From: Candidatus Wallbacteria bacterium
GTDB taxonomy: Bacteria > Muiribacteriota > UBA6191 > JACPRK01
Direction: 5' to 3'
DNA length: 64,000 bases
Assembly: GCA_016213845.1 (NCBI GenBank)
Contig: JACQZN010000013.1
Span: 1-64,000, forward strand
Part shown: piece by piece, positions 34,079 through 42,496 of the stretch
How positions within the stretch are numbered: position 1 is the stretch's first letter
Layout: each line of letters opens with the position of its first letter
The notes under the pieces: generated by a model
Database searches by the model: none
What the model was told of the DNA's origin: nothing
The model's input: the letters and a program-made list of their open reading frames with translations, nothing else
Translations under genes and position numbers: made by a program

Positions 34079-34213
34079 TCAGCTCGCCGGGAAGTGGTGC
34101 TGCACGCACTTGGGGCAGTACCAGCTCCCGTTCTTCTTCTTGAGCCCGCGGGCCATGTCGAGCTCGCCGCAGGCGGTGCACTTGACGGAATCGGTGAACA
34201 GCGTGATCTCCAT
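34079..34213 (-). CDS. 44-residue zinc-ribbon protein
   Basis: A very short gene: MEITLFTDSVKCTACGELDM, then a Lys-rich stretch, WYCPKCVQHHFPAS and stop. Two CxxC pairs (CTAC, CPKC) about 20 residues apart form a zinc ribbon. A GGGAGGA ribosome-binding site lies about 7 bases before the ATG. It precedes the ABC transporter genes on the same strand by about 70 bases, so it may be the first gene of that operon. Function unknown; such mini zinc ribbons are often adaptors or nucleic-acid binders. Confidence 0.72.
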   Translation of the reverse strand: MEITLFTDSVKCTACGELDMARGLKKKNGSWYCPKCVQHHFPAS

Positions 34214-34306
34214 GCGACTTCCTCCCGGGCGCAAAGCGCGTCCTACTCTCCTCAGCTATCGGCATTCCTGGCCGAGCCGGCGGCCCCCTTTTTTCGCGCT
34301 CTCCAC

Positions 34307-34335
34307 TTGTCATGCTCGATGCGACCTGCTATCCT
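34307..34335 (+). promoter_or_regulatory. Sigma-70-type promoter of the M14 peptidase gene
   Basis: TTGTCA (34307-34312), a 17-base spacer and TATCCT (34330-34335), about 120 bases before the ATG at 34455. The leader between contains no obvious structured element. Confidence 0.6.
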
Positions 34336-34454
34336 TTCGCGCTCGCCTTCAATGGCCCGTAGGGAACACGAGAGCAAGGCCCGGGAGACGAGCGCCGGCG
34401 TCCGGACGGCCTGGAACGTGAGCGGGAGAGAACCCCCGCCCCCCGGAGAGACAC

Positions 34455-35954
34455 ATGAACCACCTCAGGCCCCTGCTCGGTTGGTCCCTCTCCCTCCTGC
34501 TCCTCGCCCCGGCGCTCGACGCCTCACCGGCCGCCCAGCTGTTGCGCGTCTATTACAACAGCAAGGCCGACGTCCGCGCGCTCGCCAACTCGGGCGCCGA
34601 CATCGTCCGCCACGGAGACAAGTGGCTCGAAGTCGTAGTTCCCTCCGATGACGAGGTCTCCACCCAGGCCGCGGCCGAAATCCAGCGCGTCCTGGCCCGG
34701 TTCGACAAGCGCGAAGTCCTGGTCAAGGACCTCGACACGCTCCTCGACCCCTTCCGCGCAGCTCCCGACCTGGGCGTCTACCACACCGTGAAAGAGGCCC
34801 ACGACGAGCTGGCCGAGTACGCCGCAAAGTACCCCGAGATCTGCCGCACCGAGTCGATCGGCAAAACCTTCGAGGGCCGCGACATCGAGGCCCTGATCGT
34901 CGGCCCCCAGGGCGCCAAGGCCGCCGGCAAGCCCAGGTTCCTCTTCTGCGGCGCGCACCACTCGCGCGAGTGGATCTCCATCGAAGTCCCCCTCGCCCTG
35001 GCCAAGAAGCTCGTCACGGGCTATGCCACCGACCCGGCCGTCAAGGCTCTCGTCGACAGCCGCGTCACCTGGATCGTCCCGATCCTCAACCCCGACGGCG
35101 TCACCCACTCCCAGACCCAGTACAAGATGTGGCGCAAGAACCGCCGCAAGCACGCGAACAATAGCTTTGGCGTCGATCCCAACAGGAACTACGGCTACAA
35201 GTGGGGCGGCGCCGGCGCCAGCACCTGGCCCGACAGCGACACCTACCGAGGTGCCTCCGGCTTCTCCGAGGCCGAGACCTCCGCCATACGCGACCTGGCC
35301 CGCCGTGAGAAGTTCGCCGCGGACATCAGCTTCCACAGCTATAGCGAGCTCGTGATGTGGCCCTGGAGCTACTCCGAGGAACACATCGCCGCCCCCCGCG
35401 AGGCAATCTTCAAGAAGTACGCCCAGGCCATGGCCGAGCTCAACGGCTACACCGCCGAGAAGAGCAGCGACCTCTACCCCTCCAGCGGCGACTACGACGA
35501 CTTCATGTACGGCGAGACCGGCGCCCTCTCCTTCACCATCGAGCTCGGGCAGACCTTCGTCCCCAGCGAGAGCGAAGTCCCCGAGATCACCGAGAAGAAC
35601 GTCGCAGCCTGCATGTTCATGCTGAAGAACTGCGAGGACCCGTTCCCCCGAATGGCTCACAACCCGCCGGCCGCTTCGGAGCCCTCCGGGTTCCCCGTCG
35701 AGGTCAGCCTCAACCGAGAGCTCTGGCCCGATGAGAACGTCTCCAGCGTCTCGGCCGTCTACACCACCACCGACGGCGCCATCCAGTCGACCGACCTCCC
35801 CGCGGTCGCCGGCCAGACCACAATCTTCTCCGGCAACCTGCCGGCCGCGGCCCGGACGTACCACTTCGAGTACACCTCCGCCAAGGGCGAGACGGTCCGG
35901 TGGCCGCCGTACCGCGACTTCGAGGCCCCGCCGGCCTCGGGCAAGGGCCGCTGA
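34455..35954 (+). CDS. Secreted M14 zinc carboxypeptidase
   Basis: 499 residues with a signal peptide (LLGWSLSLLLLAPALDASPA, cut near 25). The M14 catalytic domain spans about 100-395: zinc ligands H-x-x-E at about 168-171 (AHHSREWISIE), the NPDG and PNRNY substrate motifs (ILNPDGVTHS; VDPNRNYGYKWGG), the third zinc His in SFHSYSE (about 292), and the catalytic Glu in FTIELG (about 363). The C-terminal 100 residues form a beta domain. It releases C-terminal amino acids from peptides outside the cytoplasm. It appears to be a single-gene unit; a second M14 enzyme lies at 46403. Confidence 0.94.
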   Translation: MNHLRPLLGWSLSLLLLAPALDASPAAQLLRVYYNSKADVRALANSGADIVRHGDKWLEVVVPSDDEVSTQAAAEIQRVLARFDKREVLVKDLDTLLDPFRAAPDLGVYHTVKEAHDELAEYAAKYPEICRTESIGKTFEGRDIEALIVGPQGAKAAGKPRFLFCGAHHSREWISIEVPLALAKKLVTGYATDPAVKALVDSRVTWIVPILNPDGVTHSQTQYKMWRKNRRKHANNSFGVDPNRNYGYKWGGAGASTWPDSDTYRGASGFSEAETSAIRDLARREKFAADISFHSYSELVMWPWSYSEEHIAAPREAIFKKYAQAMAELNGYTAEKSSDLYPSSGDYDDFMYGETGALSFTIELGQTFVPSESEVPEITEKNVAACMFMLKNCEDPFPRMAHNPPAASEPSGFPVEVSLNRELWPDENVSSVSAVYTTTDGAIQSTDLPAVAGQTTIFSGNLPAAARTYHFEYTSAKGETVRWPPYRDFEAPPASGKGR

Positions 35955-36030
35955 GAACGGCGCAAGGGAGACCGATTTTTCCCCGAGCGGTTTCCCTCGC
36001 CCGCCCGCCTTCCGATAGAAGTAGTTGATC

Positions 36031-37143
36031 ATGTCCAGAAAACTTCGCGTCGGAATCATCTATGGCGGGCGCTCCGGAGAGCACCTGGTCTCTGTCGCCT
36101 CGGCAACCTCCCTCGTCGACTCGCTCGACCGCTCCAAGTACGAGGTCGTTCCGATCGCCATCAGCCGGGAAGGCCGATGGTTGGTCGCTGCCGAACCGGC
36201 CCGCTTTCTGGAGGGCGGTGTCACCGTAGCTGCGCTCCCCGCAGCGCCGGCGGCGCCTGACGAGTCGCGGCTGCCCGTGGCGGCCGCCGACAAGAGCGTC
36301 GTACTGGCCGACGTCGTCGGCGACTCGCTGGACGTGGCCATTCCCCTGGTGCACGGCACGTACGGTGAGGACGGCACGCTTCAGGGGCTCCTGGAGATGG
36401 CCGGTGTCCCCTACGTCGGGGCGGGCGTGCTCGCAAGCGCCGTGGGCATGGACAAGATCGTGATGAAGAAGCTGCTCGCCGCGAGCGGGCTGCCGGTCGT
36501 CGACTGGCTCGGGTTCCGCAAGACGGAGCTCGAGACCGAAGCTGCCGTGCGAGCAGCCGTCGGGGCGATCGCTTCGAAACTCGGCATGCCGTGCTTCGTG
36601 AAGCCGGCCAACGGCGGCTCCAGCGTGGGCATGAGCAAAGTGAAGGACCCGGAGGCGCTGCCGCGTGCGCTCCAGGCGGCGCTGGCCTACGACACACGCG
36701 TCATCGTCGAGCGCGGCATCGCCTGCCGCGAGATCGAGTGCAGCGTCATCGGCAACGCCCAGCCGGAAGTCTCGGTGCCCGGCGAGATCACTTACACGAG
36801 CGAGTTCTACGACTACGAGACGAAGTACACGCCCGGCCGCATGGAGCTGGTGGCGCCCGCAAACATCGACGCCGAGACCACGTCCCGGATTCGCGCACTG
36901 GCGGGCGAAGCCTACAGGGCCCTCGAGTGTGAGGGGATGGCCCGGCTCGACATGTTCATCGAGAAGCCCTCGGGGAAGATATTCGTCAACGAAATCAACA
37001 CCATCCCCGGGTTCACCGCGACGTCGGTGTTCGCCAAGCTCTGGGAGGCCTCCGGCGTCGGGTACGCAGCACTTCTGGACAAGCTGATCGGCCTGGCGCT
37101 CGATCGGTACCGGGAACGCCGCGACCTGGCCGGCCTCAGGTAG
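36031..37143 (+). CDS. ddl: D-alanine--D-alanine ligase
   Basis: 370 residues, the normal length. It makes D-Ala-D-Ala for peptidoglycan using ATP. The N-terminus has GIIYGGRSGEHLVSVASA (usual EHEVS altered to EHLVS), then the LVHGTYGEDGTLQGLLEM motif, the ATP-grasp region CFVKPANGGSSVGMSKV, and the C-terminal metal site FVNEINTIPGFT. All key elements are present. I prefer the ATG at 36031; a TTG six bases earlier is possible. The 3' end overlaps the convergent AI-2E-type gene by 8 bases. Confidence 0.96.
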   Translation: MSRKLRVGIIYGGRSGEHLVSVASATSLVDSLDRSKYEVVPIAISREGRWLVAAEPARFLEGGVTVAALPAAPAAPDESRLPVAAADKSVVLADVVGDSLDVAIPLVHGTYGEDGTLQGLLEMAGVPYVGAGVLASAVGMDKIVMKKLLAASGLPVVDWLGFRKTELETEAAVRAAVGAIASKLGMPCFVKPANGGSSVGMSKVKDPEALPRALQAALAYDTRVIVERGIACREIECSVIGNAQPEVSVPGEITYTSEFYDYETKYTPGRMELVAPANIDAETTSRIRALAGEAYRALECEGMARLDMFIEKPSGKIFVNEINTIPGFTATSVFAKLWEASGVGYAALLDKLIGLALDRYRERRDLAGLR

Positions 37144-38323
37144 CCGCCGGCTCGGGGGGCCGGTACAGCACCCGCTGCAAGTCGGCGAGGAGCACCTTCA
37201 ACAACGCCGCGGCCGGCAGAGCCAGCAACAGTCCGTAGAGCCCCGCCAGGTCCTGCCCCAGCGCCAGCGCGAAGAGGATGGCAATCGGGTGGAGCCCCAC
37301 GTGGCCGCCCATGATTCTCGGCTGCAGCACCAGGCCATCCAGCGCCTGAACGGCCACGAACAGGATGGCCAGACCGCCCAAGGCGCCCGCTGCGTCGATT
37401 GAGAAGCCCCAGCGCACGAGCGCGATGCAGGCCGCTGCGCCCACGCCCAGCGCCGCCCCCAGGTACGGCACGAAGCAGGCCGCCCCCGCCAGCGGCCCCA
37501 GTAGCGTCGCATACGGGATGCCGATCACCGCCAGCCCCATTGTCATGACGGACCCGTAAATGATGCAGATCAGGAGCTGGGCCCGGATGTAGCCGCCCAG
37601 CGCCCGATCCAACCGCCCCACGAAGTCCTGGAACCAGTCCTGGTAGTCGTCGGGGATGGTGCGCGCCACCGCGCCCAGCAGTCGGTCCCAGTCGGCCAGC
37701 ATATAGAAGAGCAGGAGCGGCACGACCGCCAGGCTGGCGCCGGCTGCGAAGACGCCGACGGCCAGCGAAGCCAGCGCCTGGAGCTGCCGCCCCAGGAACC
37801 GGGCCAGGGAATCGGCCACCGTTCCCATCGCCCCGAGCGTATTGGAGTCGGCCGTCAGCTTCTCGAGACTCTCGCGCACCAGCGGAATCCCCTCGAGCTT
37901 CGCCTTGTACTCCAGGGCCACCTGCCGCACCAGCACCTGGTACTCCGCCGGTGAGCGCGAACCGACCGAGTCCGCCAGGGCGTACAGGTTCGAGGCGGCC
38001 GAGACAATGAGCGGGAATCCGAAGAGTGCGACCACCGTCACCAGCCATAGGAAGAACAGTGAAACAGCCGCCGCCCGGGTCCCGGCGGAGCTCAGTCCCA
38101 ACCGGGAGGTCAGCCGGGCCGGGATGCGCTGCATGACGTGCTGGATGGCCACGACCAGCGGGTTGAGCAGATAGGCGAGCACTCCCGAGAGCAGAAAGGG
38201 CGCCAGCACACCCGGACACCGCCACGCCACCAGTAGCGGCACGCCTGCGAGGAGCGCCATCGCCACAGCCGACCGCCCGGGCAGCGGCAGCTCCAGCACC
38301 GTCCGTTCGCGCGACTGGGTCAC
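37136..38323 (-). CDS. AI-2E family (PerM-type) membrane protein
   Basis: About 395 residues from a GTG at 38323; the ATG at 38473 would add 50 polar residues that do not fit the family. Eight hydrophobic segments, with a long amphipathic periplasmic stretch (about 95-190) between the first and later helices, and the family hallmark near the C-terminus: LDGLVLQPRIMGGHVGLHPI. Members (TqsA, YhhT, PerM) export or exchange small molecules; the signal AI-2 is the substrate for only some, so it should not be assumed. Convergent overlap of 8 bases with ddl. Confidence 0.93.
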   Translation of the reverse strand: MTQSRERTVLELPLPGRSAVAMALLAGVPLLVAWRCPGVLAPFLLSGVLAYLLNPLVVAIQHVMQRIPARLTSRLGLSSAGTRAAAVSLFFLWLVTVVALFGFPLIVSAASNLYALADSVGSRSPAEYQVLVRQVALEYKAKLEGIPLVRESLEKLTADSNTLGAMGTVADSLARFLGRQLQALASLAVGVFAAGASLAVVPLLLFYMLADWDRLLGAVARTIPDDYQDWFQDFVGRLDRALGGYIRAQLLICIIYGSVMTMGLAVIGIPYATLLGPLAGAACFVPYLGAALGVGAAACIALVRWGFSIDAAGALGGLAILFVAVQALDGLVLQPRIMGGHVGLHPIAILFALALGQDLAGLYGLLLALPAAALLKVLLADLQRVLYRPPEPAAT

Positions 38324-38453
38324 CGGCCGCCGCGCCTCCCGCGCTTGCCGCGGAACTCCGCTGTCCTGGCTCTGTGCATGGCGCCGACACCATAGCACGG
38401 TGCCCGGCTGCTCGCTTCCGAGCTCATTGCCCCTAGCCAGGGCGCGCTCGGGC

Positions 38454-38462
38454 TGGTATAGT
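38454..38462 (+). promoter_or_regulatory. Extended -10 promoter of the M36 peptidase gene
   Basis: TGGTATAGT: a TG-N extension followed by TATAGT. No good -35 is seen at the right distance. The transcript would start near 38469, about 47 bases before the ATG at 38516. Confidence 0.45.
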
Positions 38463-38515
38463 TCGGGGCTCACTTTCCGGCGAATCCCAGCTCCCCTTCC
38501 GAAAGGAGTCCGTCG

Positions 38516-41473
38516 ATGCGACCCGCTTCTCTGCTTCCGCTGCTGCTGGCCCTCGTGGCAAGCACGACCGCTTCCGTCCTGGCCTTGGAGCCCTCGGCAA
38601 CGAACGCCGCGAGGACGAAGGCGAGCCCGGCTTCCGAGGCCGTCGGCATCCGCGCAGAGAGTGTGGCGGCCCTGGAGAAGCTGAACTCGGACTCCACCAC
38701 TCCCTGGGAGGTCCGGTGGGATGGCGCCACTGGCCTGCCCGCGCGCATCTATGGCGGCTCCACGGAGCCGCTAGGCGCCACGCCGGAAGAGGCCGCGCGC
38801 GCCTTTCTGAAGCGCCATTCGGCCGTGTTCGCCATCGCCAGCGCCGATCGGGACCTGCGGACCATGGAGATCCGCGAAAGCCTAGGCGGACGCCACGTCC
38901 GGTTCCTGCAGCACCTGCGCGGCCTGCCGGTGTTCGGCGCCGACGTCAGCGTCCACATGGATCGCAGCCTGGCCGTTCACACGGTCAACAGCGCCTACGT
39001 GCCCCTTCAAGGCACCGCCGACATGGCGGCCACCGTCACCCGGGAGGCCGCGCTGGAGCGCGCCCGCTCGGCGGCTCGCGTCGAGGGCGAGCTCCGCGCG
39101 CCCGCTTCGGCCGACAAGGTCCTCTTCGCCAGGGACGGCAAGGCCGCAATCGCCTGGCTCGTCATGCTCCCCGCACGCTCTCCGCTCGGCGACTTCCAGG
39201 TCGTGGTCGACGCGAGCTCCGCGGAGGTCCTGTCGCTCGAGAACCTCATCCGCCACGCCGAGGCCAAGGCGAAGGTCTTCAACCCGAACCCGGTCGTCGC
39301 GATGAAGAACAACAGCTTCCGGGATGGCAATGACGCAGACAACTCCGCCTGGGCCGGCGCTTACAAGGAAGTCACCTTGCAGGGACTCGACTCGAGCGGC
39401 AAGCTGCGCGGCCAGTTCGTCGACGCCACGCTCGGCACCCTGGCCGAGGAAGAGCCGCAGGCCGGCCCGTACAACTTCACGCGCAACCAGAAGCCGTTCG
39501 AGCAGGTGATGGTCTACTTCCACATCGATCGCGCCCAGCGCTACATCCAGAGCATCGGATTCACCAACATCAACAACCGCGTGCAGCGTGCCAATGCGCA
39601 CGGCACCAATGACGACAACTCCTGGTTCAGCCCGGCCACCAAGGAGCTCACCTTCGGCGACGGCGGCGTCGACGACGCCGAGGACTCCGACATCATCATG
39701 CACGAGTACGGGCACAGCATTCAGGACAACCAGGTGCCCGGTTTCGGCGGGCGGGGCGAGGCCGGCGCCATGGGCGAGGGCTTCGGCGATTACATGGCCT
39801 CGACGATGCGCGCCGACCTCACCTTCCAGCGCGAGTGCGTGGGAAGCTGGGACGGCGTCGCTTACTCCAGCGACAACCCGCCCTGCCTGAGACGGGTCGA
39901 CAGCACCAAGCATTACCCCGAGCAGATCGAAGGCGAAGTCCACGCCGATGGCGAGATCTGGAGCGCCAGCGTCTGGCAGCTCTGGAACAAGCTGGGCAAG
40001 GCCGTCACCGACAAGCTCGTGCTCGAGAGCCACTTCCACCTGTCGCCGCAGGCCAAGTTCGCCGACGGCGCCAACGCCATCCTGCAGGCCGACAAGAGCC
40101 TCTTCCAGGGCGCGCACCTCAAGGAGATCAAGCAGGTCTTCGTGGCGCGCGGAATCCTCAAGTCGTCAGCCAAGCTGCGCATCAGCCTCAAGGACAAGGC
40201 GACCGGCAAGCCCTGCGCGGGCCGCGTCAACGTCTCCGGGCTGCAGGCGAGCCTGCAGGTGCCCGCGGGCGGCCTGCTCGAGGCCGAGATCGCGCCCGGC
40301 GCCTACACGATGAGCGTCAGCTCGTTCGGATACCTCACGCAGGACGGACGCGCCGTCGAGGTGCAGGAAGACCAGACCGTCGACGTGGAGTTCGTCCTCG
40401 AGAGCGCGCCCAGGTTCGCGGTCACCGGCTCCGTCAAGCGGGCGGACACGGGCGAGGCCGTGAGCGCGCGCATCTACGTCGCTGACACACCGATCGAGCC
40501 GGTGCAGACCTCCGGAAGCGCCGGCACGTTCAGCGTCGAGTTGCCCGCGGGTAAGTACACGTTCAAGGCCGTGGCGTTCGGCTTCCGCGCGTCGGTGCTG
40601 GCCGACGTCGAGATCGCCGGGCCCCGGTCGCTCGAGTTCAAGCTGGCCTCGTTGCCGCCCGTGCTGCTGGTCGACGACGACGACGGTGCCTCGGTGGAGA
40701 CATTCTTCAAGGCCGCGCTAACGGCGGGCCAGTTCGACGTCTGGACCGTCAAGAGCGACGGGCAGCTCACCGACGACGGCCTGCTCGGCTATCCGACCGT
40801 GGTCTGGTTCACCGGCGCGGACTATCGGCAGACTCTTTCGGAGCAAGATCAGGCGCTGATCAAGCAGTATCTCCAGGCCGGCGGCCGGCTGATGCTGTCG
40901 GGCCAGGAGATTGCGTACTCGCTGAAGGACACGAGCTTCCTCAAGGACGTGCTGGCGGCGGAGTTCGTGGCCGACGCTGCGTCCGTCCGCAAGGTCAAGG
41001 GCGCCTCGATGGAGTTCGCCATCGAAGGCGGCGACGGCGCTAACAACCAGCAGTATCCGGACGTGGTGAAGGCGGCAGGAGCTGGCTCGCGCGAGTACTT
41101 TGCCTACGACGGCGACGCCTCGGGCTCGGCGGCGCTGGCGCTCGTGCGGAGCGGCGCAAAGGCGCTCTACTTCGCCTTCGGTTTCGAGGCAATCGACACG
41201 GCGGCCAACCGCGCCAAGGTGATGAAGCTGGCTCTGGACTTCCTCAGGCCGACTCTGGCCGAACGCGCCAGCCGGCTGGCTGCGATGGACGCCATGCGGC
41301 AAGCCGCACCCGCCGCCGAGCAGACTCGCTGGATGGCGCTCGAGGAGAGCTACGAGAAGCTGATCGCAGGCGAGCTCGCCAGCGCAAGCGCCGCCGACCA
41401 GGCCCGGCTTCGCGACCTGCTTGCCAGGCCCGCGATGGCCAAGTTCCGCATCCTGCGCACGGCCGGCCAGTAG
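38516..41473 (+). CDS. Secreted M36 (fungalysin-type) metallopeptidase with C-terminal extra domains
   Basis: 985 residues with an AAAGGAG ribosome-binding site and a signal peptide (LLPLLLALVASTTASVLALE). Order: FTP-like propeptide (about 60-250); M36 catalytic domain with zinc motif HEYGH (about 396-400) and third ligand in GEGFGDY (about 422); two carboxypeptidase-regulatory-like beta domains (about 555-700, KATGKPCAGRVNVSG; RADTGEAVSARIYV); then an alpha/beta domain (about 715-905, LLVDDDDGASVETFFKAAL, RLMLSGQEIAYSL) resembling ThuA/GATase-like folds. The last domain is an unusual addition. The protein is probably secreted and self-activated. The stop codon lies in a heptamer array shared with nrnA. 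Confidence 0.92.
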   Translation: MRPASLLPLLLALVASTTASVLALEPSATNAARTKASPASEAVGIRAESVAALEKLNSDSTTPWEVRWDGATGLPARIYGGSTEPLGATPEEAARAFLKRHSAVFAIASADRDLRTMEIRESLGGRHVRFLQHLRGLPVFGADVSVHMDRSLAVHTVNSAYVPLQGTADMAATVTREAALERARSAARVEGELRAPASADKVLFARDGKAAIAWLVMLPARSPLGDFQVVVDASSAEVLSLENLIRHAEAKAKVFNPNPVVAMKNNSFRDGNDADNSAWAGAYKEVTLQGLDSSGKLRGQFVDATLGTLAEEEPQAGPYNFTRNQKPFEQVMVYFHIDRAQRYIQSIGFTNINNRVQRANAHGTNDDNSWFSPATKELTFGDGGVDDAEDSDIIMHEYGHSIQDNQVPGFGGRGEAGAMGEGFGDYMASTMRADLTFQRECVGSWDGVAYSSDNPPCLRRVDSTKHYPEQIEGEVHADGEIWSASVWQLWNKLGKAVTDKLVLESHFHLSPQAKFADGANAILQADKSLFQGAHLKEIKQVFVARGILKSSAKLRISLKDKATGKPCAGRVNVSGLQASLQVPAGGLLEAEIAPGAYTMSVSSFGYLTQDGRAVEVQEDQTVDVEFVLESAPRFAVTGSVKRADTGEAVSARIYVADTPIEPVQTSGSAGTFSVELPAGKYTFKAVAFGFRASVLADVEIAGPRSLEFKLASLPPVLLVDDDDGASVETFFKAALTAGQFDVWTVKSDGQLTDDGLLGYPTVVWFTGADYRQTLSEQDQALIKQYLQAGGRLMLSGQEIAYSLKDTSFLKDVLAAEFVADAASVRKVKGASMEFAIEGGDGANNQQYPDVVKAAGAGSREYFAYDGDASGSAALALVRSGAKALYFAFGFEAIDTAANRAKVMKLALDFLRPTLAERASRLAAMDAMRQAAPAAEQTRWMALEESYEKLIAGELASASAADQARLRDLLARPAMAKFRILRTAGQ

Positions 41474-41476
41474 CCT

Positions 41477-41512
41477 CGGGAGTAAGGAGTCAGGCTTCAG
41501 GCTTCGCGGCCA
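41477..41512. repeat. Heptamer array between the M36 and nrnA stop codons
   Basis: Plus strand units GGAGTAA, GGAGTCA, GGCTTCA, GGCTTCG. On the minus strand they read GAAGCCT, GAAGCCT, GACTCCT and supply the last codons and the TGA stop of nrnA (41492-41490). The same 7-base period occurs at 8086-8195 and 60600-60666. Confidence 0.65.
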
Positions 41513-42488
41513 GCGCCGCGGCGCCGGCGGTGGTTACGCGCTGGACGGCTTCGGCGAGCGGCATGCGAAGCAAAGCGCCGGCGGCGCGTTCGTGTCCGCC
41601 GCCGCCGAACTGGCGGGCCAGCTCGGAGACGTCCAGCCAGCTCTTGGAGCGGAAGCTGATCTTGACCGAGTTGGGAAAGTCCTCGAAGAACATCAGTGCA
41701 AGCTCGACTCCGTCGACGGAGCGCGGGTAGCCGGCCAGCGTCACGGTGTCCTCGGCCGAGGCGCCAGTTTCGCGGAAGACGTCCGGCCCCACGGCCACCC
41801 ACGCCATCTTGCCCGCGGCGCCCAGCTCGAGGGTCTGCAGCGCGCGCGCCAGGAACCGGATATGGTGCGCGGGATTGCGCTGGTTCAGCTCGATGTTGAC
41901 CCGGTCGGCGCTGACGCCGTGCTCGAGCATCCGGGCCGCCAGATGCAGGACACGCGCCGAGGTATTGGAGTACTGGAACCCGCCGGTCTCGGTCACCAGC
42001 GCCGCGTAGACGGCCTGCGCCATGGTGAAATCGAGCTCGACGCCGGCTGTCTCGATCATCATCTCGTAGACCATCTCGGCCGTTGCGGGGGCGGTCACAT
42101 CCAGCAGGGCCACGTCGGCGAAGGAGCTGGCCGACTTGTGGTGGTCGATGCAGACGCGCACCAGCGACAGTGGCTCCAGCATCTTCCCGAACCCGTCGAG
42201 GCGGTCCCAGGCGCTGCAGTCGAGGACGAAGAGGACCTGACGGTCGGCCAGCTCCGAGCCTCGCATGCCGGACTGCCAGTGACGGATCTCGGCGGCCGGG
42301 TCGAGGAAGGCGTAGCGCGCGGGCGACGGCGACGGCATCCAGATGCGGACGTCCTTGCCGAGTCGGCGCAGGGCGCCCGCCAGCACCAGTGCGCTGCCTA
42401 TGCCGTCCCCGTCCGGGAAGAGATGCGAGGTCAGGAGGAAGCGGTCGTGGCGGCGGATGACATCGAGGATTGGCCCGTAGTCTCTCAT
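41490..42488 (-). CDS. nrnA: DHH-family nanoRNase/pAp phosphatase
   Basis: 332 residues from MRDYGPILDVIRRHDRFLLT at 42488; the very long frame upstream is shadow of the GT-C-like gene. All DHH-DHHA1 motifs are present: DGDGIGSA (motif I, about 28), VLDCSAWDR, the DHH signature IDHHKS (about 140), and GGGGHERAAGA in the DHHA1 domain (about 300). NrnA degrades 2-5-nucleotide RNAs and dephosphorylates 3'-phosphoadenosine 5'-phosphate in the cytoplasm. Last gene of a three-gene operon after the HEAT/TPR and GT-C-like genes (8 bases from the latter). Confidence 0.93.
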   Translation of the reverse strand: MRDYGPILDVIRRHDRFLLTSHLFPDGDGIGSALVLAGALRRLGKDVRIWMPSPSPARYAFLDPAAEIRHWQSGMRGSELADRQVLFVLDCSAWDRLDGFGKMLEPLSLVRVCIDHHKSASSFADVALLDVTAPATAEMVYEMMIETAGVELDFTMAQAVYAALVTETGGFQYSNTSARVLHLAARMLEHGVSADRVNIELNQRNPAHHIRFLARALQTLELGAAGKMAWVAVGPDVFRETGASAEDTVTLAGYPRSVDGVELALMFFEDFPNSVKISFRSKSWLDVSELARQFGGGGHERAAGALLRMPLAEAVQRVTTAGAAALAAKPEA

Positions 42489-42496
42489 CGCGCCCA

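Noticed and set aside
37136..38323. Quorum-sensing AI-2 exporter
   Set aside because: The family name is AI-2E but only some members move AI-2; no luxS or lsr gene is in view, so the specific function is not claimed.
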